From positions 2,151,001-2,215,000 of the forward strand of contig JARHVA010002424.1 in assembly GCA_037957365.1 (NCBI GenBank): a DNA stretch of 64,000 bases, written 5' to 3'. This DNA comes from Torreya grandis (taxonomy: Eukaryota; Streptophyta; Pinopsida; Cupressales; Taxaceae). Each line of letters begins with the position of its first letter. Position 1 is the stretch's first letter. This document shows positions 10,850 through 24,773 of this stretch, piece by piece. The notes under the pieces were generated by a model that was not told the DNA's origin, made no database searches, and was given only the letters and a program-made list of their open reading frames with translations. The translations under genes and the position numbers were made by a program.

Positions 10850-13680
10850 TTGGAGAGACCCCTGCCAGTAGGTGCTTGTGCATGTATTAGAATTTGTAAA
10901 CCTTTAAAAATATTATTATAATGTCTTCACATTTTTATATGAATTAAATCACCTTGGGTACCTCAACACTATTAAATCACCAAAACTAACCTACTGTTTG
11001 CATACCCTGCTTGACTATTTTTTTTGTTTTGAGCTCAAAAATGGTTCTTATAGGTGATCCTACCTATTTAGACCTTTAAAATGAATATAAAATACCTAAT
11101 ATGAATCAATAATTTCATTAATACATGTTTATACTTGTGCATCACATATATAATGCTAACACACAAGAACCATCATTCCTCATACTCACTATTCTCATAC
11201 GATCAAACACTAGTTGTAGGTGCTTATTGGGATCTAAGGAGGTGTATAGGATTGTTCACATTGTCTAGAGCTCATGAATGTGATCATGATATTAATTTAG
11301 GTGTTTTTAAATATATATCATCATTCCAACCTTACCTATTCTCTTCATATTCACTTTAGAAACCTCAAACTGAGCTCTCCTTATGACTAAGACACCCCTA
11401 TTTATTGATTCCTATAGATGATGTGAGCTCTTTTATACTTGTTCATGATTGTGAAAAGACCTTATTTTGAGTCCAATTATATCTCATAAAATTTATTTAT
11501 TCTTGAATTTAACATTAGTTACCTAAATAACACCTAAAGACATTTTCCAACTCACTACCTATATTACCCTATTGTAGGTCAATAATTCCTCAGTGTATAG
11601 ACTATAGGTGTGAAAGAAGAATAAAAACCATCTATCCTCTCCTCTTAATGACCCTTTATGAAATAAAAGTAAATTTTAGCCTTTGTAAATACCTAATATT
11701 TATTGCATGGTATAATATTATAAATCTTGGATTTGAAAATCTCTTTTGAGCTCCAACTATAGGTATATTTTGCCTGCATTCAATGTTTTTATAGGTAACT
11801 TTAGGCCTCAAAATTACCCTTCTCCACTATTCATCATCCCTTCAAAATTTGTATAGGTATTTTATATACTAGGTGAAACATGGTAAACTTATTTGGATGA
11901 TTTGGAATACCATATAATCATGTTTTAAGGTACCTATAAAAACCTCTTAGACCTCTACTTTGCCAATTTAGGGATTGGAGGCTTAAAACTTAGTCTTATC
12001 CCTAGAACATGTTTCCAACCTCTATGTTACCCATATATCACCTCACATGGGCCTAACATGTTTTATACATATATTAATAATTCAATACTAGTATTAACAC
12101 ATGTTTAAGCACTCTAAAGTGGCTCTAAAATTCTCTACCAAGTCCCCTGTAGGTGAATGTTTCCATGATATAGGTAGTGAGTACAACTTGGGCAGTATGC
12201 ATTTCATTTGGCTATCAAAAGAGTCTTATGCCTATACTAACACATTAAAAATAATTTTCATACTATAAAAGATGTGAAATAAGAAACAAAACCTCCATAT
12301 TAAATTACAATCATCTATGAGAGCACCTATACTTACTCATTAATGGTTGCCTTGTGTGTGAGTGTTACATATGACTGTAACTCATAAAGATTTTTAATTA
12401 TAGGATTAAATTGAAAGAGGACGGGAAAAATAAAACTTTAAATACATTTTTAATGATCTATCACAACCCCATGAAGACAATTTCAAATCATGAAGATATG
12501 AAAGTGGTGAAAATAGGTCTATCATCCCATATAAGACCAATCTAAAAATTTGAGATGTTTTACCCGTCAAATAAACTTGAAAATTGAAAATAAGAATGTA
12601 AATAATTATATGAGAGATTAAAAATCCTCTAGAACCAATACTAGTAAGTTTATTTTACATATATTCTCAAACCAAGGCAAAACCTATAAGGTACATAGAT
12701 TAGTAGGCAAATTTGAAAGGTCATCTTCATGAGGATGGTTCATGAAATGCAGGCTACCATTTTTAAAAATAATTATATGTAAATTAATGTATATAATTTT
12801 AAAAAAACCTCCCAAAATCATTTTCCCTAAAACTTCCTGAACTATTTGTATCAATAAAAAACTTGAAGGTCACTTCTGCTTGACAAGAAGGGTGAAAAGG
12901 GAGTAGAACAATTTTGAGAAATAAATTGCACTTATATGTCAAAAAAATGTGTAAATGAGATTTGGGAATCTGAAGAGGAATTTTTTTTATCCTTTCCCAT
13001 GTGGCACACTTCCCAAGGAGTCAGACAAGTGATAAAATCTTCTTTTTTCCCAAGAAAACTACCTTTTAACTTAATAACCTACCAATTTCCAATTAAAAAC
13101 AGTTTTGTAAGACATAATATGAAACATGGGGAATTTCATCACCATTTTTAATCTTCACACTTCCCAATAAACCCATACAACTCATTAAATACACATTTTT
13201 GACCCCTAAAATGACTCAAAAGGACATGTTGGCTAATGAAATAAGTGACCAAGGATAATATAACATTTAATAAAGTTAAATGACCAGTTATATACCTTAT
13301 TACCAAACATCAAACCCTTTAAAACACTTAAAATTCAATTTTTTTTACCTAGGGTTGCCCTAATTTGACCTAAAGGTCAAATTTGGTCAACAACACAACT
13401 ATGACTCAAAACATAATCAAAACTTAAATAAAGAAGTCAAATTATTATAAACCATATATTCATACTATTACCATTACAAAATAATTTCAATTTACCATTC
13501 ATTCATTCATATAAGCACAACACTTATACAAGACAACTAGATATTTAAGAAAGTACCTAAGGTTATTTCCATTTTGACTCTTAATTTAGCTAACATTATT
13601 AGATATGAATATAATAGATACAAGGAAAATTATATGATCAAGTTATCAATTAACACTAATCATGTAATCACTATATAAAA
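10850..13680 (+). repeat. Dispersed LTR/leader-like repeat, copy A
   Basis: This block is collinear with copy B about 17.5-17.7 kb downstream. Matching landmarks include 11792/29319 (TCAAAATTACCC against TCAAGATTACCC, then CTCCACTA), 12149/29675 (GTAGGTGAATGTTTCCAT against GTTAGTGGATGTTTTCCAT), 12871/30585 (CACTTCT, then AAGAAGGGTG) and 13364/31076 (TTTGACCTAAA). The offset is about 17526 in the upstream part and about 17713 downstream, so one indel of about 190 bp separates them. Identity looks near 70%. In copy B this sequence leads directly into gag, so it is best read as LTR plus untranslated leader; no gag follows copy A. Confidence 0.7.
13362..13391 (+). promoter_or_regulatory. W-box palindrome in leader repeat A
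   Basis: AATTTGACCT (13362-13371) is perfectly inverted as AGGTCAAATT (13374-13383), and GGTCAAC follows at 13385-13391. Each arm contains TTGAC, the core of the plant WRKY-factor W-box, giving three cores within 30 bp. All three cores also survive in copy B (31076-31103) and two in copy C. A regulatory role is inference. Confidence 0.4.
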
Positions 13681-14531
13681 TATTTAGTTTTCACCTACTT
13701 AGGATTCCAATCTAGGAATTTTATTGAGAATACCATTGCCATGTGTAGATAAAGTAACTACAAGACCAATAAGTTATTGTATTAAAAAAATTTAAGAAAA
13801 TTTTAAATATCTCAGAAGTCATATCTTTACTCTTGAACCCATTCTCCAATATATACTATAGTATATGCAAGATTTGTTCACACATTCCTCAACCAAAAGA
13901 AAATTGTCAATAAAGACTTTAGAATTACTTGTATTGTGGATAATACAATCCAATGCAAATCTTATATGGATAGTGAACAAGGAACAAAGTTCATGAAGTA
14001 ATAATATGGAATCATTTACTTTTTAACAAGATAAAAAGAATCCAAAACCTTACTTATCTAATAAGAACTAGTTTATTTCCCCTTAACAAGAGCATAATAA
14101 TACATCTAAACATAATGCACAATAACAATAATGTTGCATCCTAAAATGAAACCCAAGTGGTAATTACTTAGGGTTTAATAGAGAATTAAATGAAAGTTAA
14201 AAACTCTGATAGAAATATTTACTTAAGATTTACATTCATATTAATGAGTCTACCAGCTCTACGTTTTCATTACAACTCAAAAAATCACCTAAAATCCACT
14301 ATCAAAGGCTTAAAATTTTAAGAAGTCATCACATGATGATAATACTATAAGAAAAAATTCCAATGTAATATACTTTACATTCAAATTTAGGCTATATCCA
14401 AACATATCATATACAAGTACAACATACACTTATAATTAAGGTCATACTCAATTCGATTATAATAGTCTAGTTGGTTAAGGAACAATAATAATCTAGTTAC
14501 CAATGCCAATCCATAATGATTATGCACAATG

Positions 14532-14532
<1 letters not shown>
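13681..14532. other. AT-rich stretch downstream of repeat A
   Basis: Here copy A loses similarity to copy B. A gag would be expected at this position by analogy, but none is recognisable in any frame. A perfect 16-bp palindrome (ATATACTATAGTATAT, 13851-13866) is the only structure noted. Confidence 0.4.
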
Positions 14533-14577
<45 letters not shown>

Positions 14578-14604
14578 CCTATAATATATATATATATATG
14601 TATG

Positions 14605-14655
<51 letters not shown>

Positions 14656-14670
14656 GTATATATATATATG

Positions 14671-14701
<31 letters not shown>

Positions 14702-14745
14702 GTATATATATATATGTATGTATATATATATATATATATCTATGT

Positions 14746-14794
<49 letters not shown>
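14533..14794. repeat. Microsatellite (TA)n with TATG interruptions
   Basis: A pure (TA)22 tract at 14533-14576 is followed by TATAACCTATAAT and then a long (TA)n tract interspersed with TATG. The whole is closed by another TATAACCTATAAT at 14791-14803. The duplicated border suggests growth by duplication. Frames with Tyr-Ile repeats across it are translation artefacts. Confidence 0.95.
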
Positions 14795-14795
<1 letters not shown>

Positions 14796-16841
14796 CCTAT
14801 AATAAATTTATATCTAATGACAAGGAAGTCTTAATTTTGCCATTATTCAATGCAAGGTTACTTATCTAGAAAATATAACTCAAATGAAACAAGAACCTTC
14901 ATTATTAACTTAACACCACTACCTTAAGCATAAGTTCTATTCATTAGTGGAACAAATCAATTTTTTTTAAAGAATCAGAGCTATAATTTTTTCCAAAATT
15001 CATCTATGACATACTAAATTTAACATAGAACCCTATTACAATTATGCACGTATTCTTTGTGACAAATGTAGTAGTCTTGTGAAGATTTAACCAAGAGTAA
15101 TAAAAACATATTATCTTGATAGATACTAGTACCATAATATAAATAATTTGAATCAATAAGTTCTTACAGATTCATGAAAATAATGCACAAACTAGATATG
15201 GGTTAGTATCAATTAATGCAATAGTTCTAAATAAGAGATTACAAGTAAAGCAAGGTTTTAATGACAATCTATTTAATCTCAGTCAAGTTTCACACATATA
15301 GGGTTAATTTAAATATTAAATTTAAACTTAAAAACTGAGTAATTCACAAAATAGGACATAATTTACTTTATATTTATTTATTTCATGTGCAATAGTCTAA
15401 TAAATAATAGATATTTCTCTAAATACAATAATAAGATATGACATGCAAACTTAACCAGGTCAATGACCTAATTAGTAACCTATTTTATTCAAGCGAGTAC
15501 CACATGGATTTTTAATAGAGTTTGATATTATATTCCTTTGAGTTTTGATTTTTGGGAAACTACTTTAACTACTAATCCATTACAATACTACTCTAGTAAA
15601 TTACACAAGGAAATGAATAGAGAGAAACCAAACTTAGACCTAAATTAAAAAAATATAGATAGTTTCACAACCAAGAGTGAGTATTTGACAAAATATAAAC
15701 TTATGCACTACATCAAGAAAGACTAAGTTAGTGTAAGCTAGTAATATATTCTCCTACAAACCATACAACACCCATATAAGAGTATCAAAACTCAGGCATG
15801 TTAGATCCATCATAATTTATCACATATAACAACAATGAATAGATCAACCTAATATAAGATATATTTAACTCTTATGATTATTACTACATATAAATCATTT
15901 GTTAAACCTAAAAACCCAAATAATATAATTAAAATAATAAAATATTCAGGAACATCATTAAGACATGACTATTACAACACACCAACCAAATATTCACAAT
16001 CTACTAGGATATTATTAACTAATCTTTAATTTGAGTAGTATAATAAACCCTAGATAATAATATCTATTCAAACTTGTTATTCTAAAAAATAATGGAAACC
16101 CATAAAGAATCCCATTTTTTACTTCCAAACCATACATACTACCATTATCATTTCATAACCAACTTGATGAAGGTAAAATTAACCCACATAATCCCATAAG
16201 CATAAAATAGAAGAATCACCAAATTTATTTAGAAAAGAGATCAATAAATATTAGACAAAATGCATAATGAAGGCAAGGTAAATTACAACATGAAATGCCC
16301 ATTAATCATAAGATAACCACTTTAGCATTTTTATTGAAAGTGAATAATACAAGGGATTATCAACTCTTACTCAATCAAATAGGGTTTTTTCACACCATGA
16401 GTTCATATACTTCTTACCAAGAAGAATTGGAATTCTATTTAGGAATAAAATACAAATTTATAAAAAGAACAAAAAACATAAAATAAAGTAGTGTAAACAC
16501 AAATAACATCACGGGTTAATTACCATATACCCTAAAAACTTATATCAATAACTCAATAACACCAAATAATAATTAGAAAGGTAATAATGTGTATTCTTTG
16601 ATTCAACATTATAAGAGTCCAAATAATTAAATATAAGGGTTCTATTATCACATAAATAAATCATGGAAATTTTAAAATTGAATGCACTAAAAATCCTTCT
16701 ACTCTTATAATTTTTAAATAATATCCAAAAAAATTAAATCTCGTTTAAAAAATTATAAACTAGGTATCAGATGTGCACAACATTGACAAAAAAAATATAG
16801 GTAATTTTAAATGAAGTCCCCCTACCTATGAGATTCATGTA
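14795..16841. other. AT-rich stretch without recognised features
   Basis: No coding or structural signal was recognised. A frame of 63 codons at 16295-16486 has no recognisable domain. Confidence 0.4.
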
Positions 16842-16842
16842 A

Positions 16843-16898
<56 letters not shown>

Positions 16899-16989
16899 GT
16901 ATATATATATATATGTATGTATATATATATGTATGTATATATATATATGTATATATATATATATGTATATGTATATATATATGTATATG

Positions 16990-17052
<63 letters not shown>

Positions 17053-17140
17053 ATGTATATGTATATATATATATATGTATATATATATGTATATGTATAT
17101 GTATATGTATATATATTTACATACATATACACATGTATAC
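16842..17140. repeat. Compound microsatellite (AT)n-(GT)n-(ATGT)n
   Basis: An (AT)n tract is followed by a (GT)13-type block at about 16862-16888, then (TATG/TATA)n to about 17117, and an ACATACATATACAC tail. Frames read through it on both strands are artefacts of the repeat. Confidence 0.95.
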
Positions 17141-18456
17141 TATAAAATTGAAGGTATATAAATAACCAATAGGGTATACATAGTCCTAAGTGAAATAATA
17201 CTCTTATAATAATGATTTAGAGTTTCTAAGATAATACATGCTTGAAATGATAGTGACTTCACCTCTTCCTCTTACTTCCTCTTTCACCTTCAACTACTTC
17301 ATTTTGAGAATTATCTCTCCAAATATTCTTTTATATTTGAAAGGTGAGAAAATATCATGTATTTAGATGTTAATGCCCATAGTAACTTCCTAAAATCTTT
17401 GGGAAAGTAATGGCCTCAATAGGAAATGTCATAGGGCTCTACCCTAATTTATTTCCATCCTCATTATTCTACAAGTTCCATGCTAGTCGAGCTTATGTTT
17501 TACCAAACAAATTAAAATTCTTGATTTAAGGTTTAATATTATTAGTCTTTTATAAATATTTGTTTAATTTTTTTTTGAAAGTAATAATCACCTAAATCAA
17601 CTTAATTCTTAAAATTTTAAGTCAATGCATGGTACATGTGGTACCCTAAACACTTATGATACACTTTTCACTTTATGTGCTATACCTTGAAAATGATTGA
17701 TAACTACTCTAAATATGGGTTCTAAACATAATAATAGCACATTATGTGCTTTAATTACATTCCAACACCTTTTAAACCTTATATAACCAAATAAGTCATG
17801 ATCAAGATTTTAAGGTATCATATTAATCATTAATAAGATGATCACAACTTCATGATAACACATTATGGTATATGAAAAAATACAAGGAATGCAATGTAAA
17901 CTAGAATCATCAAGTTCAAAACCTTTTTTATGATTCTCAATGACTTAACAATATATTTAATCCCACACTCACATGTGAAAATTAGTTGTGAAACTGGTTA
18001 AAGAGATGAATAATGTGAAAAACTACCCATATCATCTAATAACTAGTATGGTCTAGACTTGGAAATCATGGAGGATATGATAAATAGAACATGAGGAGGT
18101 TTTAGTAACCTTGTAAATTTCTTCCTTAGTGGAGTTATAAATTGAAACTTGTTTTTTGGTTATGTTATGGCATTGACCATGTTTTACCCTATTATTAAAA
18201 AAAAATTAATGTGTTATAATAAGTGTAAAACTATAAAATATTATAATTTTAAAGGTGTACTATAGTCAATAATTATGATTTTAACAAGATGCTAAATATG
18301 GAGAATTTCTATTTTTGGAAAACATTAATAAGAGATATACTAAACTTACATATGGGTATCTATTAACTATTCTGATTATTTGATAATGAAAATAAAAAGA
18401 AGAGTTGATTGAATAGGCTCAATACTAGAATAAATAACATAAATAGATAAGCAGGT
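17141..18456. other. AT-rich stretch without recognised features
   Basis: No gene, array or retroelement motif was recognised. Confidence 0.4.
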
Positions 18457-18676
18457 CCACTATAAGTGGAATAAAAAGCATTAAATTCAAGTTTGTTGAC
18501 TGCAAATTTGTCCAAACTGACTATGATAGGTGGCTGATAGGAAAAGCTAGAAAAAAAATTCTAATGATATATCAGAGATAGAAAAAAGTATATTTATAGA
18601 CATGACCACTATAATTAGAAAATAATGTAGTGCACTCAAGTTTGTTGACCATGGACTTGTCCTAATTGACTATGCA
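18457..18676. repeat. 149-bp-offset direct duplication
   Basis: About 70 bp at 18457-18527 (CCACTATAA, TTCAAGTTTGTTGACTGC, CTGACTATG) recurs at 18606-18676 (CCACTATAA, CTCAAGTTTGTTGACCAT, TTGACTATG). Identity is moderate, so the duplication is old. A perfect hairpin TCAATCAT/ATGATTGA with a 7-nt loop lies nearby at 18855-18877. Confidence 0.6.
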
Positions 18677-18877
18677 TAAAAAATGATTGTTGCACTGATT
18701 GCACCTCTATTTGATGAGCAATTTGAGATATTAGACTATAAATAATACCATGTAGAAATCATTATTTTTATTTTATTATATTTGAAACCCTAAGGGTACT
18801 TTGATAGTTTTAAAACTTTCAAAAAGGAGGAGAGTGTAATGGGTTGAAATGACCTCAATCATCCCCTTGATGATTGA

Positions 18878-20229
18878 TCTCTACCTATGTATCCAATCTT
18901 CCAATGGGAAATCAATTGCATGAAATTATCCCACTTAGAGTGAATGTGTAATTTTGTCACTTTAAATATTTATATGAATATAGAATATGGATTTGATATT
19001 TGAAAATTATATCTCTAGAATTACTTTAGAAGGCTCTTGAATTGGCTTATGGTTTCTCCTTATGAGTAATCTTGAATTTGGAAAGAAAAGGGCATATTTT
19101 CTCAATGTTTAGAAGTGTAAAAGCTTAGACCATGTTATTAGAAAGTGGTCTAATGAGTAAATATTAACATGTATTTATAGGAGAATATTTTGAAATTTTC
19201 CTTTAGCTGAACATGTCAAACATGTGAGAAGACCCAAAATATTTATTTCAAATTTAAAAAATAGATAATATTTGGTGTGGGATGTGAGTGTTATAAGTGC
19301 ACAAGAGCATAGTGTACCTTAGTCCATCTAGCATAGAGTTGTTCATAAATATCAAAGACACATGTCCTAAATTGGAAATAGTCTAAAGGTGATTTTAGAT
19401 AGTTTGAGAATTTGAAATTGAGAGTTCTATGTAATAGTGACCATAAACACAAGGTTGGACCCACATATAGATATAAATTATTAGAGGAATGGTGAACAAG
19501 AGTCATGTATTAATGTGTAAGTCATGTGGTTTGGAATGTGTCAAAAATTGACATTATCAAGTACTTATGACCATATTTATGTGTCTAAATTTTCTCTTCT
19601 TTTATTATAGTAATTAAATTGCTAGAGTAAAGGAGAAATAATTAAATCTGAGTGTCTAAAACACATTTTATTTTTGATCAGATACTTGAAATATACAAGG
19701 AACTAAATTTTGAAAACTCTGAAACAAATTATGAAGTAGTCATTTGTGTATTTTAAAATTGATAAAATCATAATTTTGAAATTTGAAAAATTGTAAAGAG
19801 AGAAAGGAAGGAGTACACTTGTATGTAGCTGAAATAAATTTTCACTATAGCCTATAATTGATTATGGAGAACTATGACCCTTTAAAAATAACTTTGAGAA
19901 TTTGAACCCATGGTGAATTGAGAGTGATTGAGTCTCAATTTGAAAAATTAATCAAGTTATTGAGTTGGAAAGATACATTATTACAACTCTCATAAATAAG
20001 GAATGGTGCCCAATGTAATAATCCAAAAAGATATAACCATGCCATGTTCATTAAAAGTCATGCCAAAGCCATTATGGGTCACTAGAATCGAACATACATC
20101 ACCCATATAGATTTAAATCACACTGATGCAAATGAATATATATTCATTTTTTCATGATTAAAAGTGAATGAATAAATATGCATGCCCCCATCATATCTTC
20201 ATTGATTATAGAATTTTATTTAAATGGAT
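18878..20229. other. AT-rich stretch without recognised features
   Basis: No supported feature. A minus-strand frame of 71 codons at 19291-19506 shows no recognisable domain. Confidence 0.4.
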
Positions 20230-20356
20230 ATTTTTATTTTCATATTTGAAATTTGAATTTTTAAAATTTGAACCTTGAATTTCATAAATTTGAATTTTGA
20301 ATTTTGTAACTTTAAAATTTTAAACATTGAAAATTTGAATTTTGTAAATTTGAATA
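20230..20356. repeat. AAATTTGAATTTT-type low-complexity repeat
   Basis: A run of degenerate units built on AATTTGAATTTT, with variants AAATTTGAACCTTG and AACATTGAAAATTTG. It is non-coding simple repeat. Confidence 0.75.
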
Positions 20357-21539
20357 AGTGCGAGAATGAATATCATTCCCCCAAAATTTGTAGTTATGAT
20401 ATATAATTATATGCATCTATATGCTCAATTGTAAATGTATGTGAATATTGTAACTTTATTCTTGTAACTATTTTGCATTTGTCTATGCATGTGCATTCAA
20501 GTGTGTATAAATATTTATTTTGCATATTTGAAAAGTGAGTGCATATACATGTCATATGCCCTAAAAAATTATATCAATGTGTCAATTTATAATATGTATA
20601 TAATTTTTTAATCATTTTTAATCTTTTAATACTTGTATCCTATTATGGAATATGATTTTACTTTATATTTGAAAACCTATACTTTATATTTTTAAAACCT
20701 GTATTATGGATCTTTGACCCTGTAATCTATCCTAAATATGTTCATGTATATTTTAATATATAATTCAATCCCACTATGATGCCCCATTTTGAGATAAGGG
20801 TGTAGCATGAAGTCACTCATCTCAAAATAAGAGTTAACTACATCATGTGATATAAATATGATCACATAGTATTGAGTCAACACATAGAGAGTATGTCATC
20901 ATATAAATGCATTTTTAGTTGATGCGCATATGTAATCTATTGAATGTGACACAAAAAATTGTTATGTCTATATATATTTAAAAATTAAGCACATAACTAA
21001 GTAACCACTGTAGACACTTAGTTTTGGCTAATTTCATGCCTAAGCTAGGATTTAGTACAATTTATAGTAAATGACATAATTTAAGTTAGAAACCACCTAA
21101 ATTACCCAATTTCATCTGCATAAGGGATTTAATTTCCAAAAAATGTGATGAGGCTAGCTTATTTTGTGTATTGCCCTGTATACACCAATAACCTAGTTTA
21201 GTTTCAACCCTAGTCAAATTATGACCTAGTAATTTAGCACTTTTAGTCTATCAGGATATTAATAAAAAACATTAAAAACAATTACCAAAAGCTAAAAAAA
21301 ATAATAAAGATTGATTACATTTAAAATCTTAATTAATTTGCTTTAAAAAAATTTCCAAATCAAATTAGTGAATTTTATTTACTAAAAAAGTATTTTTTAG
21401 CCAAATATGAAGTCAAAGGTCAAAAGAGTTAATATAGTGTTTTATTATTTCCTAAATATTTTAAAATTATGAGTCACACCTCAAAAATATCTAAAGTGAG
21501 TTGTCATGCCTCATAAATATCTAAAATTGAGGTATCAAT

Positions 21540-21760
21540 ATTTCATGAGTGTTTTGACCCAACCCAGAGTTAGCTTAACTCAACCTAAGTTATTTTACAC
21601 TAAACCAAAGTTAGGATTTAACCTAACCTCCAATGGATTAGACTTATTTCTTTGATATATAAATACAAGTTCCCACACCATATTCCAACAAGCTTTTGTG
21701 TGTAATTTTACTCTGATGGAATAAATTATTTAGTCCTTTTGAGAGTAGTTTTATAATGCC
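21540..21760 (+). promoter_or_regulatory. LTR-like promoter (TATA box) of an unidentified element
   Basis: TATATAAATA at 21656-21665 is followed by a C-rich initiator-like stretch (TTCCCACACCATATTCC). It is preceded by alternating AACCTAACC/AACCCA motifs. About 880 bp upstream lies TGATGCCCCATTTTGAGA (20777), a plausible LTR start. GGGGCAT-type tracts at 23588-23597 and 23930-23939 could be polypurine tracts. No coding domain lies between, so this would be a non-autonomous or gutted element. The call rests on pattern only. Confidence 0.35.
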
Positions 21761-22319
21761 CAATTTATGCCAAGATTTACACCAAATGACAAGTGACTAT
21801 TGGTGAGATGCTACCGCCATGGAAGAGCATTGCTAGAAGACTCTAAGCATCATAAGTTGAGCATGAAAATTCTTATGCCAAAAAGTAAGCATAAAATTTG
21901 ATGAATTAGGTAATAAATCTGTATTATATTTATCTCTATTTTGTGATCTTGCTTATTATGTTATGCTCTCCCTAGTTCTTAGGTAAAAGTGTTTAGTCCT
22001 AGTGTATTTTTATGCTTGATTTTTGTCATTTGGGATAACAAGGGACTAATCTATGTTTTATTTACTCTTCAAACACCTAAGGTATATAATGGCATACTTG
22101 ATAATACCACACATCCCATATGGATAAGGAAAATGATATGAAAACCTTAGTTTTACTAACAAATGCATTTAATTCTTTAATTTTTAAAGTTTTATCCTTG
22201 AAATTAATGTCATTCTATTTTTTGAGTAATCAATGACTTTACTCTATGTAATGGTGGCTTCTTTAGTCACATGTTTATTTATGATATTTATGTGTGTAGA
22301 AATAATAAATTCAAATCTA

Positions 22320-22500
22320 TGGCTTTAACCTACTAAATGATGGCTTTGATCTGCTAAATGATGGTTTTGCTCTACAGATTTGACAACTTCGACCCAACTA
22401 AATAATGGCTTCACTAGGTAACTTTACATTTTATTTTCATATTTTGTTATTATTTTTAGTAACTTCACCTAACCTAACTAGAGGCTTCACCCTGATAAAT
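22320..22500. repeat. 21-22-bp minisatellite (TGGCTTTNANCTNCTAAATGA)
   Basis: Units start at 22320, 22341 and 22362 with exact 21-bp spacing. Decayed units follow at about 22406 (AATAATGGCTTCACTAGG) and 22465 (AGAGGCTTCACC). The array is non-coding. Confidence 0.65.
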
Positions 22501-24582
22501 TTTATCTTTTCCAAAGTTTCTCTTTGTGTTTGTGTTTTTAGGAAAATAATGACTTTGTCGTGCTAAATAGTGACTTAATTTTATGTTTTTCAAAAACCCA
22601 AAAGCTCAAATTGGATTGTTGTTTACTCATTTTATTTTTGGATTAAAGATAAACAAACCCTCTAACATTTTATAGGAATGAAAGTGGAGAGAGGTAGTCT
22701 TAGGCATTGTTAAAATCTCACATACACTTTTGTTTGGTGCTTAAAGTCTACTTAATCACACTTATCTTTTAGTTTTTGAAGTTTTCAAAAGTGAAAACAA
22801 GGACAAGGGGCCAAAATATCAATCACACTTAAATTAAATGATATTAAAAAGAACATAAATTTTATTCAGATCTCTTAAGAGATTTTTGACTTTATGTTTA
22901 TTTTTTATTATTAGCTAAATTACAAAGTTCATAGTTATATTAATTTGTTTGTGGTAAATTAGAAACTATTGTGTATGCTCTCCCCCTATCACATTTACGG
23001 AACTTGGGTGACTAAAAGTGCATAGTTTATTACCTTTTTTATTTATTCTTATTGGAAATAATTTCACTTATGATCTCCCCAAACTTTGAGTGACTTGGGT
23101 GACCTAAAAACAACCTGTAAAGTCTTTCCAATTTATTTTCTTGAATTTGGCTCGTGGGAGGGAACCTATTTATTCCTCATAAGTTTTATATGGGTGCATT
23201 GACTTGGGCTTTCATATCCCAAAATAGTACCAACCCCACTCCATGTTGGGGATATAAATTTGGCACATGATACTAAGATTGCTAGGGGTTGAGTGGCTAG
23301 CCTCTTTAATCCTAATGAAAACCTAGGTTAGGTCTTGCTAATCATTAGACTCTACTAAGTAGTACATGTTTAGATTCACTATGTAAAGTAATAAACATTT
23401 TCATAATGAGTTAGTAGGTATGAACCTAATTGATGTGATTGTGACCTTATGTTAGCCACACTTGAAACCATTTAGTGTCAAAATTTTATATATTTTTAGT
23501 CAACCCCATTTGTTGTGGAATTTATTACCAAATGTTGAGTGCTTCTCACTCTAAGTTCATGCCACATACCAATACTTGAGAGATAGAGGGGGGCATAAAA
23601 ACTCTACCTATACCTGTACTTTAATTTTTGGATTAACACATAATTCCTTGAAGGTATTAATATATTGGTGAAAAAATTGATATAATTTATACACACCCAT
23701 GTCAGTTTTCGAAATAGGATGAGCCATTAATGCTACTTCTATTTTATTTGATTTACATGTGTGTTTTTATAATAAAAATATTTTTTTATAATATCATGTC
23801 AAAATAAGTTCAAAACATCACATTATTTTCACACCCCTTTCTCCTAAGAGGTGTTACTCTATCCATTTTTTGTCACATTTTTTACCTTAGAGATTTATTC
23901 CAAAAATCTTTGTGTGCCGCTTTTTTAAATGGGGCATCGTTACATTTCCCATTTCATCTCAAATATTTGCCTTCAATATGTGAGTCCAAAACCATTTATC
24001 ATGACATTTGTTTGAAGTAATGTTATGACATTGCCAAAATTGTTCCAATCTATTATCACTTTTGAAACCAAGTTCCAAACCATTATTATATCTCTCTTGT
24101 TTCAAATGTCCAATTACACTACCCATTTGATCTATCTCTTTTGCCTTAGAACATTCAATTCTTTTCACATTAAATATAAAACTCAACCTTTTGAAGTGAA
24201 AATCCTAAACTAATTAGGTTTATGCCAAAGCCTCATATAATTTGGCTTAGGTTATCTACCTTTCATGTTTAGATTGTGTTACTTGGGTTGATTTCTTATT
24301 TGATCTAAAAGACCCCTTGCTAAGACTTAATAGTTATTTTTTATTTTGTTCCTTCTTTGGAGAGTCCTTTGAGCTAAGTTGTTGTCATGTAATTTGTTTG
24401 AAGTTTATTATGATTTTTTTTGAATGTATTATTTCCATTATTAATATAGTATCTTTGAATAAAATATTGAGTCTTAGTGAGCCAATTATCCAGTGTCACC
24501 CAAGCCAATTCCCTTAGTTTAGTTTATTTTTGAGCTTTTATTTCAGCTCTATGTTTTTGAGTCTAGCCTTGTTTTTCATGCT
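22501..24582. other. AT-rich stretch with two GGGGCAT tracts
   Basis: No coding domain was recognised. GAGGGGGGCATAA at about 23586-23598 and AAATGGGGCATCGTTACA at about 23928-23945 resemble plant polypurine tracts next to an LTR. The second is mirrored on the minus strand at about 20781-20794. Frames of 60-75 codons at 23959-24517 have no recognisable domain. Confidence 0.35.
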
Positions 24583-24773
24583 AATGATTATAACTACCTT
24601 TGAGAAAATCATTGCTATCATTTGATCCTAGTTCACATTTATTATACTTTGTCTAGACACTTTCATCACTGATTATAACTACCTTTGGGTAAATCAATGT
24701 ATTAGCCATAAATGAGTTTTAAGCTTTTGTTTTACTTTTACCACTAATTATAACCACCTTTAGGCAAATTAGT
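24583..24773. repeat. Three tandem hairpins with 17-nt loops (H1-H3)
   Basis: H1: AATGATT (24583-24589) pairs with AATCATT (24607-24613). H2: CACTGATT (24667-24674) pairs with AATCAATG (24692-24699) with one mismatch. H3: ACTAATT (24743-24749) pairs with AATTAGT (24767-24773). Loops are exactly 17 nt and alike: ATAACTACCTTTGAGAA, ATAACTACCTTTGGGTA, ATAACCACCTTTAGGCA. Stem changes between units are largely compensatory. Spacing is 75-85 bp. Two more copies, H4 and H5, lie at 45470-45556. Confidence 0.75.

Noticed and set aside
14529..14869. Three overlapping Tyr-Ile repeat frames
   Set aside because: Pure translation of the (TA)n/TATG microsatellite; all frames stay open because the repeat contains no stop.
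16767..17165. Frames of 94-121 codons on both strands
   Set aside because: Artefacts of the (AT)n-(GT)n microsatellite with Val-Cys, Tyr-Ile or Thr-His repeats.
24025..24517. Several plus and minus frames of 60-75 codons
   Set aside because: No motif, strong AT bias and mutual overlap on opposite strands; consistent with chance.
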